From SZUA-152 sp964401355 (GTDB lineage Bacteria > Pseudomonadota > Gammaproteobacteria > SZUA-152): a stretch of DNA of 29,919 nt. The number at the start of each line of letters is the position of its first letter. Position 1 is the first letter of the stretch. Positions 16,407 through 24,721 of this stretch are shown here, in pieces. The translations under genes and the position numbers were made by a program. Under the pieces are notes generated by a model. The model was not told the origin of the DNA and did not search any database. It saw only the letters and a program-made list of their open reading frames with translations. Location of the stretch: the NCBI GenBank assembly GCA_964401355.1, contig CAYNYJ010000043.1:1-29919 (forward strand), read 5' to 3'.

Positions 16407-18263
16407 TTAATCTCCAATGATTAATCGCATCTCAGGACACGCTAATAATTCAATTTTTGATTTCGAAATTTTGTAATTTTTTTCATTTTCATCGGCAATG
16501 CCATCGATTGAAAACCCCTGTTGCTCAAAAAGTTTTTCAACGGGTTTGTTTTTTTGTGTTTTTATATATTTCGCCGTCATTACGCTTTTATTACCATTTA
16601 ACAGATAACGTTGCTTTAACGTATTCATCACTGCGGTTTCGATGCTGCGGCCCATTGCCCGGCAGCTCATAATAAAGCTGTCAATATGAACATCCTCAAA
16701 CCCCAACTCAAGCAACACAATACCAATTATGCCCATATCACCGAAATTATCAGTGACTGAAAACAAGATTAAATCCCATTTTTCTGCATCGATAAACTGT
16801 TCGATTTTACTGGTGTCGTAGCGTTGGGTTGTCACATTAAACTGATTTGTTTTTGTAAATAACTGATGCACACGCGGAAGCTGCTGCACGCTTGCCACTT
16901 CTACAGTGAGCACGGTTCCCAGACTGCTTAAAAAATCATTGATATCACTAACATCATTTTTTAACTCTTCGCGCTGAGCATTTTGCTTGTATTGCTCCAG
17001 TTTATTTGTATCTTCCTCGGTGATAAACAACTTCTCAAAATAATCCCCTTGCTGTAAGACACTTAAATAACCCGCAGGATCATTCGGCAAATCAGGCACC
17101 GTAACGTCATGCATTGTGCTATTAATCAGTTCACGCTCTACCGGATTGTCATCAATGAATACAATACTGTCTTTGCCAATATTCAGTGTTTTGGCAATTT
17201 CTTCAATGCTCTGATTTTTTGAATTCCAACTGATTTTACGAATAGAAAAATCATCCAGCCTTAGCGGCATGTCGCTCTTTTCCTGAAAGACCTCTTCAGC
17301 ATCCTCAATATTATTCTTACTGGCAATCGCCAGTATCACGCCTTTTTGTTTTAAGGACTGGTAATACATTTGCAAATCATAGAATACTTCACCTTCAGGA
17401 TAACCTTTACCGATTTTCAGGTTATCAACACCATCTTCACCAACAACTCCTCCCCACAGCGTATTATCAAGATCCAATACCAGGCATTTTTTTGTTAATC
17501 CTTTTATCGCCTTGATATATCGGACAAGCTCTGTCGCCAATTCCGATAATGCCTGTTCATTTAATTCCATTTTTGCAATGTAATACATCTTGGCCGAAAT
17601 GCAGGCTAGTTTGCCTCGCCGCGACAAAATATTATTTTTATCAACAACAAAAACCCTTGCATCTGGCCTGAATAATTCTATCAATTTTAAATTAAGACGC
17701 GCATACCACTCGGTTTCACTAAACTCAAGTTGAAAATCTGCAATCCCTGCCTTTGAATAGGATGGCTGAACAAAATTAGCCACCAGCAAGCTTGCGCTGG
17801 TTTTTTGTTTCGACAAAGCTGCCAGTTTTTGAATTGAATCAATGACACGATTTAATTCTTGTTCTTTTTGTTCATTATTGAGTTGCAGAAAATGATAATT
17901 TATATCAGACGATAACCCGGGAATGGATAGATCCAGATAAATAATATCTGCATCAAATTGCAACAAGCCGCTGGTATCCGTCAAAAACTCCTGAAAATAT
18001 TGATTATAGGGGGCAATGTAGCCCTCAATTTTCAGATTATCAGAAGCCGCGAATGTGCTTAGATAATTGGGTAACAGATCAATGGTATGGTTGGATAAAA
18101 AGGCGATTTTTAAATCGCTCTCTCCCTTTACCCGTTCAATATTCCGAAAAATTAATTCGATTTCGCGTGAATTAAAGTCGCTTTCTTTTATAGAACGCAG
18201 AATAGAAACCAGTCCATTCCAGTCCGATGCTTGTTTGATTTGTTGTTTTTGCGTCTTATCCAT
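16407..18263 (-). CDS. FkbH-like HAD-family enzyme (acyl-ACP loading, probably glyceryl-ACP)
   Basis: A 618-residue protein with an N-terminal domain (about 50-220) as found in FkbH-like proteins. A HAD phosphatase domain has DLDNT (about 264-268) and VFIDDNPVER. A C-terminal GNAT-like part has FTKTNQFNVTTQRY, NFGDMGIIG and SCRAMGRSIETAVM. Family knowledge: FkbH proteins dephosphorylate 1,3-bisphosphoglycerate and load the glyceryl unit on an ACP. The adjacent ACP fits that. I use the ATG at 18263; a TTG at 18281 would overlap the upstream stop codon, and neither has a good ribosome-binding site. Some FkbH relatives in surface-glycan loci may load other acyl groups, so the exact product is uncertain. 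Confidence 0.9.
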   Translation of the reverse strand: MDKTQKQQIKQASDWNGLVSILRSIKESDFNSREIELIFRNIERVKGESDLKIAFLSNHTIDLLPNYLSTFAASDNLKIEGYIAPYNQYFQEFLTDTSGLLQFDADIIYLDLSIPGLSSDINYHFLQLNNEQKEQELNRVIDSIQKLAALSKQKTSASLLVANFVQPSYSKAGIADFQLEFSETEWYARLNLKLIELFRPDARVFVVDKNNILSRRGKLACISAKMYYIAKMELNEQALSELATELVRYIKAIKGLTKKCLVLDLDNTLWGGVVGEDGVDNLKIGKGYPEGEVFYDLQMYYQSLKQKGVILAIASKNNIEDAEEVFQEKSDMPLRLDDFSIRKISWNSKNQSIEEIAKTLNIGKDSIVFIDDNPVERELINSTMHDVTVPDLPNDPAGYLSVLQQGDYFEKLFITEEDTNKLEQYKQNAQREELKNDVSDINDFLSSLGTVLTVEVASVQQLPRVHQLFTKTNQFNVTTQRYDTSKIEQFIDAEKWDLILFSVTDNFGDMGIIGIVLLELGFEDVHIDSFIMSCRAMGRSIETAVMNTLKQRYLLNGNKSVMTAKYIKTQKNKPVEKLFEQQGFSIDGIADENEKNYKISKSKIELLACPEMRLIIGD

Positions 18264-18277
18264 TAGCGACAAAAAAA

Positions 18278-19279
18278 TCAAAGAAACCCATTTTCTTTAT
18301 ACCATGCCACTGTTCGTTTCATGCCCTCTTCCAAACTGATTTTGGGAGAAAATCCAAGCAGGGTTTTGGCTTTTTGGATATTAAATGCGCGGTTGTTTTT
18401 ATAAAACCTGACACGTCTTCTGTGCAAAGGAGGCTCGATTCCCAAGGGGACACAAATCGACTCAATAACCACCGCTGCGTAATAAAATAACCAGTAAGGG
18501 AATTTAAGCCATGGCATAGGTGCACCTTCTGCATCCGCTACGACTTGGATGTAATCTTTTAAAGGCAAATAACGATCACCGCCTATGAGAAATGTCTCTC
18601 CCGATACATCCGGCGTTTTCAGCGCCAGCATAAACCCGTCAACGATGTCATCGATATAAACGGCATGGAAATTTTCCGTACAAGGGCCAATGAGTAAGAA
18701 GGTTTTTTTGGCCAGCATCTTAAACATTTTCAACATGCGCATATCGCCAGGGCCATACATTGAGCATGGCCGTACGATAACAATCTCCATATCAGATTTG
18801 CCCATGACCGATTCAACGTATTGTTGTGCTTCGAGTTTTGTTTCCTGATACAGGTCACCCGGCGCATAGGGTGAATGCTCATTTGCCGGCGTGGCTTTCA
18901 CATTGCCATGTACGCCAATCGTCGCGCAATGAACAAGGCGTTTAACACCTGCGGCCATCGCGGCATCCACAACGGCCTTTGTACCCTCGACATTGATTTT
19001 GTGATAACTCTCGGGTGGGCCCGATGCAGTGCGAAAATTTGACACTAAATGGATGACGTAATCTGCGCCCTCGACCAAGGTTGCCATGGCGGCTTTATCG
19101 GCAATATCCGCAATGACGATTTCACTAACCCGTCCCTCGAATTTGCGGGCCTTCTCTTCGTTTCGCGCCAGGATACGCACAGCGTAGCCATCCTTTAGCA
19201 GCCTCTCCGTTAGGTGACTTCCGAGAAACCCCGTTGCGCCTGTTACTGCAACACACTTTTTTCCTTTTTCTGTTACCAC
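18278..19279 (-). CDS. NAD(P)-dependent sugar epimerase/dehydratase family protein (extended SDR)
   Basis: A 333-residue extended SDR with the cofactor motif TGATGFLG (13-20) and catalytic Tyr144/Lys148 in YQETK. MYGPGD follows, as is usual for NDP-sugar epimerases and related reductases. The start is GTG at 19279: GAGGAG lies seven bases upstream and an in-frame TGA directly precedes it, so no longer protein is possible. The FkbH gene follows within about 15 bases, placing both in one transcript. It may modify a nucleotide sugar or a small hydroxy-acid; the sequence alone does not separate these. Confidence 0.9.
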   Translation of the reverse strand: MVTEKGKKCVAVTGATGFLGSHLTERLLKDGYAVRILARNEEKARKFEGRVSEIVIADIADKAAMATLVEGADYVIHLVSNFRTASGPPESYHKINVEGTKAVVDAAMAAGVKRLVHCATIGVHGNVKATPANEHSPYAPGDLYQETKLEAQQYVESVMGKSDMEIVIVRPCSMYGPGDMRMLKMFKMLAKKTFLLIGPCTENFHAVYIDDIVDGFMLALKTPDVSGETFLIGGDRYLPLKDYIQVVADAEGAPMPWLKFPYWLFYYAAVVIESICVPLGIEPPLHRRRVRFYKNNRAFNIQKAKTLLGFSPKISLEEGMKRTVAWYKENGFL

Positions 19280-19601
19280 TCATCCACTCCTCGGATTGCT
19301 GAATACTGCACCGGCTAAACGCCTGATCAATCGACCATTCGGCCGATGGCTGTTACCACAACTCCATTACAACAATCCCACTCTCCCGAATGACGATCAT
19401 AAAATTTCATGCTCTCTCATTCCCGCGAAGGCGAGAATTCAGTCTGCGCCTCGCGCTAACATTGCACTGGATACCGGGTTGGCATGCCCCTTGGGTACAA
19501 GCCCGGTATGACGGTGGATATTTTCCTTAATGTTGTCATCCCAATCTCTCGTCCCGTAGGATGGTTTGCTATCCTCCACCTGATGTCTAAAGGCGGAAGC
19601 T
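19280..19601. other. 322-bp intergenic region with REP-like repeats
   Basis: It lies between the GlpD-like gene (ending at 19602) and the GTG of the epimerase. It contains a REP-type palindrome pair at 19417-19513 and, at its edge, the small hairpin GGCGG...CCGCC (about 19592-19611) overlapping the end of the GlpD-like gene. The last bases before 19279 carry the GAGGAG ribosome-binding site. No gene is evident. Confidence 0.65.
19417..19513. repeat. REP-like palindrome pair
   Basis: TCATTCCCGCGAAGGCGAGAATTCAG (19417-19442) and CTGGATACCGGG...CCCGGTATGACGG (19467-19513) have the GTCAT...ATCCAG outline of the other REP-like hairpins in the window, facing each other. The second has a long loop. 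Such pairs between co-oriented genes often stabilise or attenuate transcripts; that is inference here. Confidence 0.6.
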
Positions 19602-21308
19602 TTATACCGCCGGTTGGGTCTGTTGCTTCACCCACACTGGATACTGATTACGCAAATCCTGCATATTGGCTGCTTTTCTGTCCTGATCCCATCCCCACCG
19701 CTGCGCCAGCAAATCGGCGCAGTAATCAATCGTCTCGCCCTGTGGAATGGCGAAGGATCCTAAATCTGTCCTGCGTAATATGAGGTCTGACAGGGTACAA
19801 ACCATTTCATGGTCAATGATGTAACTCAACTCTGCCTTGATAACCTCCGTTGCCCCCGGCACGAGTTCGGCCTGCACGGGGTCAACCTCCGCGTATCTTA
19901 CAATATCACCCACATGGGTGCCGTAGTTATTCACTAGGTGATGTATCGTCTTTTCAGAGAAATACTGGATATATCGATGATGACACGAGGCCAAAAATGC
20001 GCCCATATCGGATATATCGCCACCATAAAGCGGTATCTCATGGGTTCTGGACGGGGCCAGGGGCTTCAGCAGACTTTGCGACATTATTTCCAGGGAGCGT
20101 TTGGCCACATCCCTCGCGGTGGTGTATTTCACCCCTTGCACCCAATAAAGCCCGGTTGGGCCTTCCAACTGACTGGCAGTCACTATCTTGAAATTTTTCT
20201 GTGGCTCCGGCTCACTTGTTTGGCTAGATGCCGACTCCGCTGGCAGCCTGCCGAGATGCACCCGCGTCACATCATTCTGACTCAGACCCAATAACGGAAA
20301 AGCACTATTGACCTGGGAGAGACAAGTCTCCAACTCGGTATCTGTTACTCCTTGCTCTTCAGGCTTTCCCGTATCAGGAAAATACCAGGTGCCAATAATG
20401 CTTCCATTTCGCCATGGAGTCGCAAATAACAGGCGATTAGCACTTCCTGAGCCTTCCTTTAACCGGGTTTTTATACCCAAGGCGCATGAAGCAATGTCCC
20501 GGTTTACCACCAGATTTACCGCCCTTGCCAGGCGTGGCTGACTTTCTGCCGGGAGTTGGTCATGAAATTTCGAATATGACAAGCCCCAGGGGCCCGTACA
20601 GTCGATGACTGTGTCAGCACTAATTTTTATTTGCTTAGCGGAAAGGCGATCCTCGGCAATGACGCCCCGGACTTTGTTGCTGTCAACAATAAAATCCGTT
20701 ACTTCCAGATAATTACAAACATGCGCGGCCTTTTCCCTGGCGGACATCAGAAAAGCCAACACCAAGCGTTCAGAATTGAAAACCTGAGCATCATACCAAC
20801 GCGCCCCACCCGTAATATTGTTATCTTGCAAATCTGGAAATATTGACTGAAGCTCCACCAGAGAGAGCAGGCTTCCTTGGGGAATGTGCTTCGCCACATC
20901 CAGCCCCTGATTTCTGTCGTGAGCGAGGATATCGTAGAGTTTCATGCCACCCCAAAGGGCTAGTCTGCTCTTGCTGAGTTGCCGATAGGTCGGCATAACG
21001 CATTCCATAGGTGACACTAGGTGCGGCGCTATGCGCAATAATGCCCGCCTCTCCCGAACGGATTCTTTGATGCGTGCAAAATCAAGATTCTGGAGATACC
21101 TGATCCCGCCATGAATAACCTTGAGGCTATTCGCCGATGTCGCACAGCAGAAGTCACCCTTTTCCAGCAGCACCACAGAAAGCCCGCGAGAAGTCGCCTC
21201 CCAAGCCAATGTTGCGCCGTATATTCCACCCCCGATAACGACCAGATCGTAGCGTTCTCTGAATGTTGGGAGTCTTGAACTATAGATGTTCACCGGAATT
21301 GAACTCAA
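19602..21308 (-). CDS. GlpD-like FAD-dependent glycerol-3-phosphate dehydrogenase family protein
   Basis: A protein of about 568 residues. The FAD motif GGGIYGA follows YDLVVIGG. The family signature CCATSANSLKVIHGGIRYLQ and the segment TGGARWYDAQVFNSERLVLAF are typical of GlpA/GlpD. The C-terminal DAO_C-type domain carries VCTLSDLILRRTDLG. Family knowledge: oxidation of glycerol-3-phosphate to dihydroxyacetone phosphate with electrons to the quinone pool. The sequence is divergent, and it sits among glycan genes and not with glpF or glpK, so it may oxidise a related compound. The start is uncertain: TTG at 21308 or GTG at 21293, neither with a clear ribosome-binding site. The gap to the upstream GT4 gene is about 50 bp. 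Confidence 0.85.
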   Translation of the reverse strand: MSSIPVNIYSSRLPTFRERYDLVVIGGGIYGATLAWEATSRGLSVVLLEKGDFCCATSANSLKVIHGGIRYLQNLDFARIKESVRERRALLRIAPHLVSPMECVMPTYRQLSKSRLALWGGMKLYDILAHDRNQGLDVAKHIPQGSLLSLVELQSIFPDLQDNNITGGARWYDAQVFNSERLVLAFLMSAREKAAHVCNYLEVTDFIVDSNKVRGVIAEDRLSAKQIKISADTVIDCTGPWGLSYSKFHDQLPAESQPRLARAVNLVVNRDIASCALGIKTRLKEGSGSANRLLFATPWRNGSIIGTWYFPDTGKPEEQGVTDTELETCLSQVNSAFPLLGLSQNDVTRVHLGRLPAESASSQTSEPEPQKNFKIVTASQLEGPTGLYWVQGVKYTTARDVAKRSLEIMSQSLLKPLAPSRTHEIPLYGGDISDMGAFLASCHHRYIQYFSEKTIHHLVNNYGTHVGDIVRYAEVDPVQAELVPGATEVIKAELSYIIDHEMVCTLSDLILRRTDLGSFAIPQGETIDYCADLLAQRWGWDQDRKAANMQDLRNQYPVWVKQQTQPAV

Positions 21309-21358
21309 AAAATGGCAGTGTGGAATGTCGGTTATAGGGTTTCGCGAAACTCAGAGAC

Positions 21359-22513
21359 TTAACAGCGCTGCTCTAACTGCGTGTACAAGTCATTGACTCT
21401 GGCTTCAAATACCGGATAACTGTGTTCCCGGTCAATATGCTCCCGGGCCTTGTTTGCTAACTGGGCTCGCAACTCATCATCCCTGAGCAATTCCTGCATA
21501 GCGGTTGCAAAATCCTGCTTTGTCGGCTCCGCCAGTTTGGCGATTTCCGCATTCATTACCTGGGTGTGGGTGGGCAAATCGGTCGCAAGAACAGCCGTAC
21601 CGGAATGCAGGTAGCTGTATATTTTCATCGGCGTATTCACGCCCTCCGTGCGGGGAGAGAGCAAAATATCCGCCTGAGCCATGTAATCACCGATATGAGC
21701 AACCGGTTTTCTGCCGAGAAAAAAGACATGATCCGCAATGCCCAATGACTCGGCCAGACGGCGGTTTTCTGCAATATGGCTGTCGATGCCGCCGATAATG
21801 ACCAGCGAAACATCGCTATCCTGCTGTCTTACAATGGCAAAACTTTCCAGCATGAGGGCAATACCCTGGTAGCGCTCAAGATTACCAATGTACATGGCAA
21901 TGTGTCCCGTCAAATTAAGTTTATCCCTGATTTTTTCCACTCCTTCCACCGGTTCCTTCATCAGCGAAACATCTTTCAGCACAACCACATTTTTTGCCCC
22001 AACCCGGGTCGCATCATCCGCCAAGGCATCACACATGGGCACAACGGCTGCGGCATAACGCATAGGTAAGGATTCAATGAAACGCATTATTCCCTGCAAG
22101 GGCCGAATCACTGGATGCTGCGCCACAATCTGGGTGGTCATCGACGAGTCCATATCAAAGACGAATGGAATTGAACGCAAGGGACAAACAACTAAAGCCA
22201 TAAACGCGCTTTCCTCAACGGCATGCACGATGTCATAGCGGTTCCTGGCTATCAGCGAAATAAGTTTGAAGAACATATGCACATCGCAGATGATTTTTTT
22301 CAGCGACAGGCCCGGTGGTATTCCAACTACTTTAATCCACGGTCGAACACGGTGTATGGTCAGATTATCGTAATCGCGATCACTGCCTTCATGGAAAGTG
22401 AGCACATCGACGTGATCTCCCCGCTTGCTCAAAGCCTGAAGGAGTAAATCAACCGCAATAGGTGTACCACGCTCATGATAAAAAGGATGTGGTGCCAGCA
22501 GCAATATTCTCAT
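21359..22513 (-). CDS. GT4-family glycosyltransferase
   Basis: A 384-residue GT-B protein starting RILLLAPHPFYHERGTPIAVDLLLQAL, with DIVHAVEESAFMAL in the acceptor half and AMYIGNLERYQG, DVSLVIIGG and FFLGRKPV in the donor half. The signature EGVNTPMKIYSYLHSG places it in a GT4 subgroup with EGxNTPxKIYxYL in place of the usual E-x7-E. Its ATG overlaps the stop of the upstream amidohydrolase-like gene as TGATG, implying translational coupling. The donor and acceptor sugars are unknown. Confidence 0.92.
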   Translation of the reverse strand: MRILLLAPHPFYHERGTPIAVDLLLQALSKRGDHVDVLTFHEGSDRDYDNLTIHRVRPWIKVVGIPPGLSLKKIICDVHMFFKLISLIARNRYDIVHAVEESAFMALVVCPLRSIPFVFDMDSSMTTQIVAQHPVIRPLQGIMRFIESLPMRYAAAVVPMCDALADDATRVGAKNVVVLKDVSLMKEPVEGVEKIRDKLNLTGHIAMYIGNLERYQGIALMLESFAIVRQQDSDVSLVIIGGIDSHIAENRRLAESLGIADHVFFLGRKPVAHIGDYMAQADILLSPRTEGVNTPMKIYSYLHSGTAVLATDLPTHTQVMNAEIAKLAEPTKQDFATAMQELLRDDELRAQLANKAREHIDREHSYPVFEARVNDLYTQLEQRC

Positions 22514-23346
22514 CAGGCTTTAGCACTTTGGGCAGGCCGGGAAAGCCTGATAGAAACCTGGTTCCGTAGAAATCGCAATGGCCCTTGTAACTGGCCATAG
22601 GGCTTGATTTCAACATTTGGGGCTTGAAGTGAACGACGAATATCCCGGGCCGGATGCGTAATGGAAATAGAGGCCGACAATGTGAATCCAAAACTGCCAA
22701 TCCGGGATACTTCCGTTGATAATGGCAATGGATCGCTACCCGGCAGGATCGGAACCCCAGCCGTGCGGGCCTGTTTGAAATGTGAGAGGTTACGCCAGAA
22801 TACCGGCCGCCCCCCGTTATCCCCCAGGCACAATCCGTGTTTCGCATTCGAAGCTAACAACTGTGAAATGATTTTGCCCCTGGTGCCCAACCATTTGCCA
22901 ACCCCCCAAGGCAGCACCGGAATTGCTCCGGCTTCCTGGACAATTTTCAACAAGTCACTCACGGGTGTTCCATCCTTAAATACTTGCCTTGTTCCTAACG
23001 CGAGCACTTCAAGTTTTTCGGCGGTTATTATTTGTCTTCCGGAAATAATGAGCATCCGATCAACACCATTACGAGAAAGCGTTATCGAGCAGTCTTCTTC
23101 GCAGCGTTTTAACCGCCAAGATCCACCAATATTCTGTTCCGTAGAATCGACTATGGCTGCAAGCTTCTTAAACTCGTCGGTTCCCGCGATTTCACTCAAC
23201 ATCAACACCCCAAAAAAATGTTCTGTGTTACCCGACTTCCGGGCATATTCACAGAAATTCTCATAGGCCGCATCAAAAATTGACACCCTGTCAAAGCATT
23301 TTTGAATATGTACGTGCGCATCAACGATAATCATATTAGTAAACAT
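22513..23346 (-). CDS. amidohydrolase/TIM-barrel metal-dependent hydrolase-like protein
   Basis: A 277-residue protein beginning MIIVDAHVHI after a four-residue extension. The His-x-His pair (11 and 13) is the usual first metal ligand set of the amidohydrolase superfamily. Further candidate ligands are in LPWGVGKW, LGDNGGRP and LPGSDPLP; the late Asp of GSDP fits the last catalytic position. The substrate cannot be told. Tight coupling to a GT4 gene suggests a role in glycan metabolism, for example deacetylation or hydrolysis of a precursor (inference). The start is ATG at 23346 or 23334, neither with a good ribosome-binding site. The upstream 456 bp are repeat-rich. Confidence 0.75.
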   Translation of the reverse strand: MFTNMIIVDAHVHIQKCFDRVSIFDAAYENFCEYARKSGNTEHFFGVLMLSEIAGTDEFKKLAAIVDSTEQNIGGSWRLKRCEEDCSITLSRNGVDRMLIISGRQIITAEKLEVLALGTRQVFKDGTPVSDLLKIVQEAGAIPVLPWGVGKWLGTRGKIISQLLASNAKHGLCLGDNGGRPVFWRNLSHFKQARTAGVPILPGSDPLPLSTEVSRIGSFGFTLSASISITHPARDIRRSLQAPNVEIKPYGQLQGPLRFLRNQVSIRLSRPAQSAKA

Positions 23347-23527
23347 TCACTATATTATTCAATATCGTAATCTCCCTGCCGCATAACTCAATCTACCCAT
23401 AGTACAATGGAACGCAGGCGCCATGCATCAATTACAAGAATCCTGCTCAAGCCGTACTCTGCGGCTCGATTTTAATAGTTCCTTGGCATCAGTCTTTTTG
23501 GGTACTACTTTTCAGGTACTACGTGAC

Positions 23528-23578
23528 TTACTACCCAGTCGCCTGAAAAGGATACTGCTTCTTTTTAAAATCCCGGTC
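23528..23578. repeat. 51-bp inverted repeat, right copy
   Basis: Exact reverse complement of bases 1-51. Its right edge abuts and shares one base with the REP-like palindrome starting at 23578. Together with the left copy it brackets 23.5 kb including most of the glycan genes. Confidence 0.9.
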
Positions 23579-23714
23579 GTCATACCGGCGAATGCCGGCA
23601 TCCAGAGAGGGTGGCAATACATGCAAGGCTGTATTTTAGGTTAATGTTGACAGGGTAACGGGCTTTGATATGTTTATATCCAGCTCCTGGATACCGGCAT
23701 TCGCCGGTATGACG
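23578..23714. repeat. inverted REP-like palindrome pair
   Basis: The 28-bp hairpin at 23578-23605 (CGTCATACCGGCGAATGCCG...) is repeated in reverse complement at 23687-23714 with one mismatch; 81 bp lie between. Each arm is itself a palindrome. It resembles a bacterial interspersed mosaic element and is related to the hairpins inside the MITE-like copies. Confidence 0.85.
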
Positions 23715-23758
23715 GTGGATTTAAGTAACATGAGTAGTATTCATTATTAGTGACTTGT

Positions 23759-23792
23759 TAGTAAAACCGCTCATATAGTAAAACCGCTCATA
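23759..23792. repeat. two perfect 17-bp tandem repeats
   Basis: TAGTAAAACCGCTCATA occurs at 23759-23775 and again at 23776-23792 without a spacer, 10 bp past the end of the YdjM-like gene. Function unknown. Confidence 0.9.
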
Positions 23793-23802
23793 CGAGAATT
23801 TT

Positions 23803-24711
23803 TCACTCCCTCATATTCAGAGATTTCAAACGCCGAAAGAGTGACAATGCCCATAACATGACAAAAAGCAACATAGCCGTATACGAGGCCATGTCACGAA
23901 ATTTTCCATGATTCTCGTGCAGCTCTATTACCTGAATCGTTCCCTGATCCACAAACATTCCTCGAATTGATACGGCACCAGGTTTTAATGGAAGCTGCCC
24001 AGTCAAATTCAGCTCCTCTCCTGCAAACGTACGCACTGCACCGCCACTAGCATGTGGGATATATAATGCTCGCTCAAGAAGCACCTCCTTACCAACCCTT
24101 TTTTCTTTTTCTTGAAGCGTTTTCACAAAATGATTATCGTATTTTTCAGGCCCATCGACCAGCGCAAATGGCATGGTAAAATAAACCGCGAGAAATATTA
24201 AAGATAAAGAAATATTCCTCGTTAGAAAAATACTCAGGCCTATTGGATTCCCTGCGCTCTTAAACATAAAATAAGCAATATAAATAAAGCCGCCGACTGT
24301 AAGCAGGGTCACTATAATGTGTTCTGGCCAGACCAAACCGAAAGTCAGCAACTCCCATGTAAAGGGGGCAAAAAAGTGCACCCCTGCGCCTAGCTTTATT
24401 TCCAAAGCATCTAACAAAAGATGAAAAAAAGAGTTTATCGCTAATATCGCAAATACTATCTTAGGTTTTCTGGATAACATAGCGAAGGCAGCGGACAACA
24501 CCAGACAAAATACTAACGATGCTTGAACAATCACATACAACCGAAGCGTGTACGGATCGATTTGCGGCAACATAATGCGCGCTAACCGCTGAATTATCCA
24601 CGGGATATCTGGCAAAATACATCCGAGAAACACCCATTTCATGTCGACACCACGAAACACTGCTTTAGATGCTACGCCCTGTACGACGAAATGAACCAAT
24701 GAATTAGGCAT
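23803..24711 (-). CDS. YdjM-like inner-membrane putative metal-dependent hydrolase with a periplasmic-type domain
   Basis: A 302-residue membrane protein. The start, MPNSLVHFVVQGVASK with His7, then ILPDIPW (Asp35) and FFHLLLDALE (His97, Asp101), matches the YdjM/PF04307 family, whose His and Asp residues are thought to bind metal. About five or six membrane segments cover residues 25-180. A roughly 85-residue soluble part (about 185-270) follows and then a last membrane helix, which is longer than the usual family core. Function in this family is poorly known. It lies downstream of the PaaK-like gene, separated only by a MITE-like insertion. Its role here is unclear. Confidence 0.75.
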   Translation of the reverse strand: MPNSLVHFVVQGVASKAVFRGVDMKWVFLGCILPDIPWIIQRLARIMLPQIDPYTLRLYVIVQASLVFCLVLSAAFAMLSRKPKIVFAILAINSFFHLLLDALEIKLGAGVHFFAPFTWELLTFGLVWPEHIIVTLLTVGGFIYIAYFMFKSAGNPIGLSIFLTRNISLSLIFLAVYFTMPFALVDGPEKYDNHFVKTLQEKEKRVGKEVLLERALYIPHASGGAVRTFAGEELNLTGQLPLKPGAVSIRGMFVDQGTIQVIELHENHGKFRDMASYTAMLLFVMLWALSLFRRLKSLNMRE

Positions 24712-24721
24712 TTATATGTAC

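Larger units (their letters stand above)
23347..23802. other. 456-bp repeat-rich intergenic region
   Basis: It lies between the YdjM-like gene and the amidohydrolase-like gene. It contains the right copy of the 51-bp inverted repeat (23528-23578), a REP-like pair (23578-23714) and two 17-bp tandem repeats (23759-23792). The short frame across 23423-23644 encodes the VVIPANAGIQ peptide usual for translated REP DNA and is not taken as a gene. It probably carries a promoter for the downstream genes, but I cannot place one. Confidence 0.6.

Noticed and set aside
23423..23644. 73-residue plus-strand reading frame
   Set aside because: It runs through the 51-bp repeat and a REP-like palindrome and encodes VVIPANAGIQ, a peptide typical of translated REP DNA; no ribosome-binding site or homology is recognised.
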